From contig CAMJHW010000010.1 of NCBI GenBank assembly GCA_946405645.1, positions 1-20,807 of the forward strand: DNA of 20,807 nt. The letters run 5' to 3'. This DNA is from an uncultured Bacteroidales bacterium. Its GTDB lineage: Bacteria > Bacteroidota > Bacteroidia > Bacteroidales > UBA932. Shown piece by piece: positions 8,914 to 15,391 of the stretch (within the stretch, counting starts at the first letter, position 1; each line of letters opens with the position of its first letter). The notes beneath the pieces were generated by a model that did no database searches, was not told the origin of the DNA, and saw nothing but the letters and a program-made list of their open reading frames with translations. The position numbers and the translations under genes are program-made.

Positions 8914-10128
8914 TTATTTGCAATCGATGGTATATGACCACGGCGCGACGAGGTCCACCGTCACGGTGACCTTGTCCCTGCCGGCCTTGCGCCTGTACGA
9001 GATGGACTCCGGCGAGACCTTCAGAAGCTTGAAAGAGCTTGCAGGATCCAGGGCCGGATGGTCGTGACGCAATTTCGTAAGATACTTATAGAACTCCGTG
9101 TATTCGTTGTCCTTCCATTCCGGAACGGGATCCTTCTCGAAGAACTCGAAACGATGGTCGTAGCCTATCTCCTGTCCAGTGTAGATCAGGGGCTGGGACT
9201 CCGGGAGAGTCCAGCAGAGCACGGTCATGGCCTTCCACGCATCTCCCATACGCTCGAACTCGGTTCCAGACCAGGAGTTCTCGTCGTGGTTGGACGTAAA
9301 GGACAGGCGCTTGGCATTTGCGGGATAGGTCTCCGCATTCCAAACGATATAACGCGCGAGCGAATCGCCGTCGGCCTTGCCCTGTGCGATATCGTTCACC
9401 AGATGATGCAGCTTCCATGCATAGGTGGCATCGAATCCGACCTTGTGCAGCCAAGTCTCCTCGCCCTCGGCGAGGAAATAGAACTCGCGGTCATTCTCCG
9501 CCCGGATCGCTCCCAGAGCCCGGCTCCAGAACGTGTCGGGCACCTGGTAAGCCACATCGCAGCGGAATCCGTCCACACCCCGCTTGACCCAGAAGCGCAT
9601 GGCGTTGCGCATCGACGCGCCGACCTCTATATTGTCGTAGTTCAGCTTCGCGATATCCGTCCAGTCGTACTCGACTATCGTATGTCCGAGGGAATCACGG
9701 TAGTACCAACTCGGATCGTTTTCCGTCACCCAGGGATGGTCGGGAGAAGTATGGTTGGCCACCCAGTCGAGGATGACCTTGAATCCCTGCTCGTGAGCGG
9801 CGGCGAGGAAGGCGTCGAAGTCTTCCATAGTGCCGAACTCCGGGTTGACGTCGTTGTAGTCGCGGATCGCATAATAGGAGCCGAGGCTTCCCTTGCGCTC
9901 CAATTCACCGATGGGATAGATCGGCATCAGCCAGATGATATCGACGCCGAGGGCCTTGAGGCGCGGCAGCTGCCGCTGCGCAGCCGCGAAAGTACCCTCG
10001 GGCGTAAACTGCCGCGTATTCAACTCATAAACGACGGAGCAATCGACCCAGTCACGCTCCGGTGCCTGCTTCGTGGCGCACGACAGCGCCAGAAGGCTCA
10101 GGACCAATAGATAGAAAAATCTTTTCAT
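8914..10128 (-). CDS. Compact GH13 alpha-amylase-family lipoprotein
   Basis: This is a 404-residue GH13 lipoprotein (signal MKRFFYLLVL...ALSC, Cys17). The barrel starts almost at once (VVYELNTRQF). Region I is DWVANH (121-126), region II GFRCD191VAY, region III FLAE221GEE and region IV SNHD282ENSW, so the nucleophile, acid/base and stabiliser are all present. The His usually found four residues after the nucleophile is Gln195 here, as in some GH13 groups. Domain C is short and ends in ...WSYTIDCK. No binding module is attached. The residues after the lipid Cys (A-T-K-Q) lack acids, suggesting a periplasmic role in trimming imported maltooligosaccharides. The classical B. thetaiotaomicron sus operon has only two GH13 genes, susA and susG, so this third one is an addition. 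It lies 4 nt after the SusG-like stop and 7 nt before the SusA-like start. Confidence 0.92.
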   Translation of the reverse strand: MKRFFYLLVLSLLALSCATKQAPERDWVDCSVVYELNTRQFTPEGTFAAAQRQLPRLKALGVDIIWLMPIYPIGELERKGSLGSYYAIRDYNDVNPEFGTMEDFDAFLAAAHEQGFKVILDWVANHTSPDHPWVTENDPSWYYRDSLGHTIVEYDWTDIAKLNYDNIEVGASMRNAMRFWVKRGVDGFRCDVAYQVPDTFWSRALGAIRAENDREFYFLAEGEETWLHKVGFDATYAWKLHHLVNDIAQGKADGDSLARYIVWNAETYPANAKRLSFTSNHDENSWSGTEFERMGDAWKAMTVLCWTLPESQPLIYTGQEIGYDHRFEFFEKDPVPEWKDNEYTEFYKYLTKLRHDHPALDPASSFKLLKVSPESISYRRKAGRDKVTVTVDLVAPWSYTIDCK

Positions 10129-10132
10129 GTTT

Positions 10133-12391
10133 CTAAAGCAGGAATACGATTGAGGAGTTGCCGGAGATGATCAAAGTCTTGCGGTCGGCCTTGACGGTGC
10201 CGAGTACAGCCACCGGCTTCGAAATGTCATCGTTCACGGTGATGGATTTCTCCGCCGAGCCGCAGTTGTGGATGACCAGCATCTTCTGCCCGGAGGTGGA
10301 AGTCATATACCACGATGCGACAGCCCCGCCGTTTGCGGGAGCTTCCGACATTTTTCCCTCGGCAAGGGCCGGGTAAGTATTGCGCAGGCGGCTCCAAGTC
10401 TTGTAAACGTTCAAAAGACTGGCCGCATCCGCCTCCTGTGCCTCTACGGAGATGGACCCGGTGACCATCTTGTAGTCCGTCAGGTCCGACTTGTGGTTGT
10501 CGGAGAGACCGAACTTGCACAAGGACGAGAGGGATTTGTCCCAGGCCATAGGCTGACGGCGGGAAGGGTCTCCCTTCTCTGTCTTGCCCCAGTAGCCCAG
10601 CTCTTCACCCTGATAGATGAAAGGCTTGCCAGAAGTGGTAAGCATCATAGCCGCTGCCTGCTTCTCCTTGACGATGTTCTTTCCGAACGACTCAGCCGCA
10701 CGGTCCTGGTCGTGGTTTGTCATGAAGATGGAAGTGATGGCGTCGCTGCGCTGCGCCCCGTGGTCGCTAATGTACCCGCTGATGCTGCTCACATACGAGC
10801 CCGCATTGCCTCCGACAGCCTTTGTCAGCTGGCCGAAATACTCGAACTCGAAATTGGAGATCAGGCCTTTGTAGTATTGTTTCTCCGTCCCGTGTCCTTC
10901 CCAGGCCTCGCCAACCATGAAGATGTCATCGGAATGGCCGGCATCCTTATATGCCTTGTTCACCGCCCGGTACCACTGGTCCAGGAAGCGTTGGTTGGCC
11001 TTGATCTGGGCCTGGTACACCCACAGCACGGCGTCGAGGCGGAAGCCGTCCACGCCGAGATTCACCCACTTCGTGGCCGCCTCGACGGTGGACTTGAACG
11101 CCGGGGACTCCTCGCAGGAGGTGTACGGACCGTAGTTTAGGTCGGGCATCGACTCGCCGAAGCTTCCCATATAGTAGGTCGTCGAGCCGAAGGTAATGTC
11201 CTGCGGATTGGTGGCCGTAAGACTGAGAGGCTCTCCGAAAGTGATGGTGCTGGATCCGGCCGGACCGCCGTACTTGCTCCCGTCTGGCCAACTGCCGCCG
11301 CTAACCGTGCGGACTAGGAAGCCCCAGGGCGTATCGATGTCGGCCACCAGCTCGAACACATTGTCGGCGGTCTTCTTCATCGCATAATCCTTTCCGGGAT
11401 TGCCGGCATAGATCCAGAGGGAAGCATCGGACACGCTTCCGGTGACGGCCTCGTCAGTCTTGGTCACGGTCACCTTGGAAGGCTTCCCTCCGCTGGTCTG
11501 GACCTTGAAATGCAGGCGGCCCTTATAGCCGATATTGCCGTCTCCCAGGGAAAACCATCCTCCCATTCCGATATCCTTTCCTCCGCCATAATTGTCGATC
11601 TTGCCGGCGCTTGCATCAGCAGCAGGATTCTTGGAGAGCACATAGTAGTCCCTATAGGGACTGTTTTCAGGATCCTGCTTCACGCTCTTGAACCACTCGT
11701 TGTTCCTGCCGCTATGGTTGAGCACGAAATCCATATAGATTTTGATGCCCTTTTCGTGAGCGGCATTGACAAGGCTCTCGAAAGCCGTCTGTCCGCCATA
11801 CAGCGAACTAACGGAATAATAGTCATCGACGTCGTAGCCGTGATAGGATGAGGTAGGATGCGCAGGCGACAGCCAAAGCGCAGTCACTCCAAGGCCGTCA
11901 AGATAGTCGAGCTTGTCCTGGATACCCTTGAAATCGCCCACACCGTCTCCGTCGCTGTCAGCGAAGGAGTAGATGAGCAGCTGATAGGTAGTGGACGCCC
12001 GCTTCTTACCGTCAAAGGCATCCGCGACGGGCTCCAGTACACGGATATCCGATCCGGACTGTGTCACCTTCACCGTAGCGCTCTGCGCTCCCGTGAAGGA
12101 GATCGTGCCGGTCCGGTCGTCAGTTCCCTCGTTGGCATCGACCGTCACGGTGACGGAACCTCCGGCATTGCCGGAGATCTTGTCCAGATGGATCCATCCT
12201 TGCGACGCATTGGCGGTCCAGGCGGCCGTGGTGGTCACCAGCAGCAGTTTGTTGGAAGAGTCGTCAGCAGTGAACGACAGTTCGGTCGGGGAAACGGTCA
12301 GCGTGGCCGCCTCCGGCTGCACCGGTTTCTCTTCGCAGGAAACGAAGGCGAAAAGCAACGCGGCAAGAAGGAAAAATCCGGACTTTTTCAT
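10133..12391 (-). CDS. susG: SusG-type surface GH13 alpha-amylase with BACON domain and CBM58-like insertion
   Basis: This 752-residue lipoprotein should cut starch at the cell surface. The ATG at 12391 is chosen because it begins the signal (MKKSGFFLLA...FVSC, Cys19); an upstream in-frame ATG at 12451 would translate the terminator hairpin. Acidic C-E-E follows, fitting surface display. Residues of about 28-112 look like a BACON domain. The barrel starts near 134 (TTYQLLIYSF). Region I is MDFVLNH (220-226), region II GFRLD453, region III VGE495AW and region IV TNHD561QDR. Residues of about 289-400 interrupt domain B and resemble the starch-binding CBM58 that sits in the same place in B. thetaiotaomicron SusG (692 residues, recalled). 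Oddities are the BACON domain, which the classical SusG lacks, and L-W in region II where many amylases have K-H. Transcription must pass a strong terminator just upstream unless a hidden promoter exists. Confidence 0.94.
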   Translation of the reverse strand: MKKSGFFLLAALLFAFVSCEEKPVQPEAATLTVSPTELSFTADDSSNKLLLVTTTAAWTANASQGWIHLDKISGNAGGSVTVTVDANEGTDDRTGTISFTGAQSATVKVTQSGSDIRVLEPVADAFDGKKRASTTYQLLIYSFADSDGDGVGDFKGIQDKLDYLDGLGVTALWLSPAHPTSSYHGYDVDDYYSVSSLYGGQTAFESLVNAAHEKGIKIYMDFVLNHSGRNNEWFKSVKQDPENSPYRDYYVLSKNPAADASAGKIDNYGGGKDIGMGGWFSLGDGNIGYKGRLHFKVQTSGGKPSKVTVTKTDEAVTGSVSDASLWIYAGNPGKDYAMKKTADNVFELVADIDTPWGFLVRTVSGGSWPDGSKYGGPAGSSTITFGEPLSLTATNPQDITFGSTTYYMGSFGESMPDLNYGPYTSCEESPAFKSTVEAATKWVNLGVDGFRLDAVLWVYQAQIKANQRFLDQWYRAVNKAYKDAGHSDDIFMVGEAWEGHGTEKQYYKGLISNFEFEYFGQLTKAVGGNAGSYVSSISGYISDHGAQRSDAITSIFMTNHDQDRAAESFGKNIVKEKQAAAMMLTTSGKPFIYQGEELGYWGKTEKGDPSRRQPMAWDKSLSSLCKFGLSDNHKSDLTDYKMVTGSISVEAQEADAASLLNVYKTWSRLRNTYPALAEGKMSEAPANGGAVASWYMTSTSGQKMLVIHNCGSAEKSITVNDDISKPVAVLGTVKADRKTLIISGNSSIVFLL

Positions 12392-12405
12392 AAGCGTAAA
12401 TTTAA

Positions 12406-12443
12406 GAAAAAAAAGGGAAAGCCGGCACGGGGTCGGCTTTCCC
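12406..12443 (-). terminator. Intrinsic terminator inside the Sus operon, between the SusE/F-like and SusG-like genes
   Basis: On the minus strand a perfect 10-bp stem (GGGAAAGCCG pairing with CGGCTTTCCC, at 12434-12443 and 12415-12424) with a 9-nt loop is followed at once by eight T residues (12414-12407). The SusE/F-like stop is 17 nt upstream, and the SusG-like ATG is only 15 nt beyond the T run. No convincing promoter fits in between, so partial read-through is the likely way the four enzyme genes are expressed. Confidence 0.9.
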
Positions 12444-12460
12444 TCGATCATAAGCGAAGA

Positions 12461-15379
12461 TTACTCGACGGTAGCGGTTCCGGCGTTGAAGTCGAGAGTG
12501 ACGGTCTTGCCCGCCTCGACTTTGACGCGCTCCTGGTCGCCTCCGTTGCCACGGTAGGCGATCTTGCCGTCGAAGAACACGAACTCGCGTGCCCACCATT
12601 CGGCAGTGGAGATGGAGCAATCGGCATACATGCGGATTTCGCCATCGCTTGTAGTCTTGCCGACAATCTTGTCACCCTCAATGGTGAATGCTACAGGGTC
12701 GGCATCCCAACCGCCGAAGCATTCTCCCTTGCCGAATACCTTGGCAGGTTCCACACAGAGTTTCTTGTTCTCGACGTCGACATAGATCATATAGACGCCG
12801 TTTTCGGCCACGAAGCAGTTGCCGTCGGCGACGGTGTAGCCGGTGTCCTCACCAAGGCCGGTGAAGTCGCCCTTCCACTCCTTGACGTCACAGAACTTGA
12901 AGCCCTTGCCGGCCTCGATGTAACGGATGGCCCAGAACTGGCCGGGCTTGCCGTTGACGGGGACCATATCGACGATATAATCGCCTGCCCAATCCCAGCC
13001 GCCGACACCGTCGCCGATGATGTACATCGTCTCAGGGAGAGCCGGGGCCTCGCCGGTGTATTCGCCGTTGAGAGTGACGGTCTCAGCCTCAGGATCGTAG
13101 ACGACGCTGAACTTGGCGTCACGACCGAGCTTGATGTTATTGCCGTTGTTCTCCACAGCGACAGGCTGGCCGAATTCGACAAAGTCTCCACCGCGGTTCA
13201 CGGTCCATTCCTCATTCTGACGAAGTTTGATCTCGGCAGCGCCAGTGGTCTCAAGGTCGTCATAGACATACTTGCCGGTCTCGTCCTGATACATGATACG
13301 GTCGGGAGCGGCCCAGCTGTTGATAGTACCGACAACACCCCAGTAGGTCAGCTCGGAGCCGGCCTCCAGCACGAAGATGACTTCGCTGTCGGGACGGTAA
13401 TAGACATCGTAGCTGCCGGCGACGCCGGGCTTGATGTTGTCACCGCCAGGGACAGCCTTGACGGCCTGTCCGACGGCGGAACGACCTCCGCGGTTCACAT
13501 CCCAGCTGCTCTTGTAACGGAGCTTGATCTCGTCATTCTCCGTGAGGGCGACATTCTTGGCCACGAGGAAGAGTCCCTCCTCCTTGAGGATGATGTCCGG
13601 AGTTTCACCCCAGCTGTTGATGGTACCCACGAGGCCCCAGCCGGTCTCATCGACCGTGATGGTCTGCGCCTCGGGATCGTAGGTCACGATATAATTGCCG
13701 GCCTCGACATTGATGTTGCCTCCGTCAGGAACGGCCTCGAAAGGCTCGCCGATAGCTACGAAACTACCTCCGAGATTCTCATCCCAAGCGTGGTTGTGGC
13801 GTAGTTTGAACTCACCCTCAAGCTTGGTGACGGGGCTGACCCACTTGCCGTTGGTCAGGACCATGTCGACATCGCCGGCCCACTCGTTGAAGCCGCCGAT
13901 GAGCGACCAGACATCGCCTTCGGAGACGGTGATGGTCATATCGTTGAGATTCAGCTCGACTTTGTAGAAACCGGCATCTACCTTGATGTTGTCACCTCCC
14001 GCGACAGCCTCGAAAGGCTCGCCTAGGGCGGACATGACACCGCCGTAGTTCTCGTCCCAGCCGCCATCCTTGCGCCACTTGAACTCGGTGGCGTCATTGG
14101 CAGTAACGTAAGCTGACCATACGCCACCGTCCTCGGTAGCGAGGATATCGTTATCCCAGTCTCCGTTGAGACCGATGATGTTCCATCCGGTGACAGGCTC
14201 CGGTTCAGGTTCGGGCTCGTCGCCGCCGATCTTGGTACTGACCTTCATTCCGGCAGCCTCGGTGATCTTGGCGGTTCCGGCAGCGGGGTTGACATAGAGG
14301 TCATAGACACCCTCTGCACCGACCTTGATGTTCGGGCCGTCCTGAGAGACTGCGAATTCGGTATCGAGTCCTCCGAAGTCACCTCCGAGGTTGACCGTCC
14401 ATGCAGCGTCCTGACGGAACTTGAACTCATCGTCGGCAGTGAGATTTACGCTCAATGCGACATGGTTGCTGCCGTCGCTGATCATTGCAAGGTCACCGTC
14501 CCAGCTGATGCCATAGGCGGCAAGGGCTCCGATGACGGACCAGTTGCTGGACTCCTTGTAATCCGGGAAAGGATCGAATGCCTCGCTGATCCAGGCGACG
14601 CCATCGTTGACGTTGACGAAGATATCATAGACACCGTCCTTGCCAACCTTGATGTTCGGACCGTCCTGGGTGACACCGAACTCGGAATCAAGTCCAGGGA
14701 AGTCACCGCCAAGGTTCACGGCCCAGTCCGCATCCTGGCGGAACTTGAACTCGTCGTCAGCCTTGAGTGTGACGTGGGCGGCAACATGGTTGCCGGCTCC
14801 GTCGGTCCACATGTTCAGATCGCCGTCCCAGTTGATTTCGTAAGCGGAAAGCGCACCGATGATGGACCAGTTGCTGGCCTCCGTGTAGTCGGCGTAAGGG
14901 CTGCCGACGACCTCGGGGATAACCACCTCGAAACCGGAGATGTTGATGCGGCCCTGCGAATCCACGAAACCGTTGATGCCGTTATCCTTGGAAGGGTCCT
15001 GCAACGTGGCGCGGACTGCAAGTTCGACATCGGTCGTGCTGCCCTCGGGAATACCCAGGGCTATGAGAGCCTTGGCGAGATTGACCGGCTTGATGGAGAG
15101 GACTCCGTCCTTGTCGCTGGCGGGCAGGGTCTTGCTATAGGACTTGCCGCCTGCCGACACGATGGCGAAGGCATGATTGGGAGCGATCTTGTCGTTGAAA
15201 CCCTGCTTGAAGACGCCCGGAGTGTACTCGGCAACGATCTCTTTTTCTCCGATCTGGAAGGAATTGAGGACAGGTGCCGTCGCTTTCGAAGCGTCGAACA
15301 TGGTCAACTCGTCTTTGACGCAGGATGAGGCCAGAAGGGCCAGGACACCTGCAAATATGATGGAAGCTATTCTTTTCAT
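12461..15379 (-). CDS. Enlarged SusE/SusF-like outer-membrane starch-binding lipoprotein with about eight tandem binding modules
   Basis: This is a 972-residue lipoprotein (signal MKRIASIIFA...ASSC, Cys20, then V-K-D-E, fitting surface display). ATG 15379 is preferred over the one at 15388 because it begins the signal peptide. Residues of about 21-155 match the SusE N-terminal beta domain. Eight modules follow: 161-267, 272-377, 398-487, 489-578, 579-672, 678-774, 781-876 and 881-972. Modules 1-6 share a pattern of an early Trp, then FK(F/L/W)R or IKLR, then W..N.GG, then a late DNIK or PNIK turn; modules 7 and 8 are divergent. The conserved Trp and basic residues suit stacking on alpha-glucan. 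An (EP)4 linker at 388-395 separates modules 2 and 3. From memory, B. thetaiotaomicron SusE has two such modules and SusF three, so this protein may replace both. No catalytic residues are visible. It follows SusD by 12 nt. Confidence 0.9.
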   Translation of the reverse strand: MKRIASIIFAGVLALLASSCVKDELTMFDASKATAPVLNSFQIGEKEIVAEYTPGVFKQGFNDKIAPNHAFAIVSAGGKSYSKTLPASDKDGVLSIKPVNLAKALIALGIPEGSTTDVELAVRATLQDPSKDNGINGFVDSQGRINISGFEVVIPEVVGSPYADYTEASNWSIIGALSAYEINWDGDLNMWTDGAGNHVAAHVTLKADDEFKFRQDADWAVNLGGDFPGLDSEFGVTQDGPNIKVGKDGVYDIFVNVNDGVAWISEAFDPFPDYKESSNWSVIGALAAYGISWDGDLAMISDGSNHVALSVNLTADDEFKFRQDAAWTVNLGGDFGGLDTEFAVSQDGPNIKVGAEGVYDLYVNPAAGTAKITEAAGMKVSTKIGGDEPEPEPEPVTGWNIIGLNGDWDNDILATEDGGVWSAYVTANDATEFKWRKDGGWDENYGGVMSALGEPFEAVAGGDNIKVDAGFYKVELNLNDMTITVSEGDVWSLIGGFNEWAGDVDMVLTNGKWVSPVTKLEGEFKLRHNHAWDENLGGSFVAIGEPFEAVPDGGNINVEAGNYIVTYDPEAQTITVDETGWGLVGTINSWGETPDIILKEEGLFLVAKNVALTENDEIKLRYKSSWDVNRGGRSAVGQAVKAVPGGDNIKPGVAGSYDVYYRPDSEVIFVLEAGSELTYWGVVGTINSWAAPDRIMYQDETGKYVYDDLETTGAAEIKLRQNEEWTVNRGGDFVEFGQPVAVENNGNNIKLGRDAKFSVVYDPEAETVTLNGEYTGEAPALPETMYIIGDGVGGWDWAGDYIVDMVPVNGKPGQFWAIRYIEAGKGFKFCDVKEWKGDFTGLGEDTGYTVADGNCFVAENGVYMIYVDVENKKLCVEPAKVFGKGECFGGWDADPVAFTIEGDKIVGKTTSDGEIRMYADCSISTAEWWAREFVFFDGKIAYRGNGGDQERVKVEAGKTVTLDFNAGTATVE
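12464..14899 (-). repeat. Eight tandem protein-coding modules in the SusE/F-like gene
   Basis: Approximate module positions, in transcription order, are 14899-14579, 14566-14249, 14188-13919, 13915-13646, 13645-13364, 13348-13058, 13039-12752 and 12739-12464. Each codes for 90-107 residues. The first six align by eye through the W..N.GG block; the last two keep only the general layout with tryptophans in similar places. Boundaries are good to within a few residues. Confidence 0.8.
14249..14899 (-). repeat. Closely similar tandem duplication (modules 1 and 2 of the SusE/F-like gene)
   Basis: Copy 1 is about 14899-14579 and copy 2 about 14566-14249. They share long blocks at protein level (DDEFKFRQDA, VNLGGDF, QDGPNIKVG, SNWS.IGAL.AY) and clear similarity at DNA level, for example ACCTTGATGTTCGG with either base next and then CCGTCCTG on the plus strand. 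They are far closer to each other than to modules 3-8, so this duplication is the most recent in the array. Confidence 0.85.
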
Positions 15380-15391
15380 AAGGCACATCTA

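Noticed and set aside
12394..12405. A possible -7 promoter box (TAAATTTA, one base off TAnnTTTG) just before the SusG-like gene
   Set aside because: It ends only about 5 nt before the ATG, so transcription would begin at or inside the coding region. No -33 box is visible. It is more likely an A/T-rich leader aiding translation.
12392..12451. A longer start for the SusG-like gene at the ATG at 12451
   Set aside because: The extra 20 residues would be encoded by the terminator stem and T run, and would bury the lipoprotein signal that starts at 12391.
11858..13804. A 648-codon open frame on the plus strand spanning two minus-strand genes
   Set aside because: It runs across the terminator and the boundary between the SusG-like and SusE/F-like genes. 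Its repetitive composition is the reverse image of the binding modules.
12464..14899. The regular repeats considered as a CRISPR array or other non-coding repeat
   Set aside because: The repeat unit is about 270-320 bp, lies in one intact reading frame, varies between copies and gives related protein modules. There are no short direct repeats with unique spacers.
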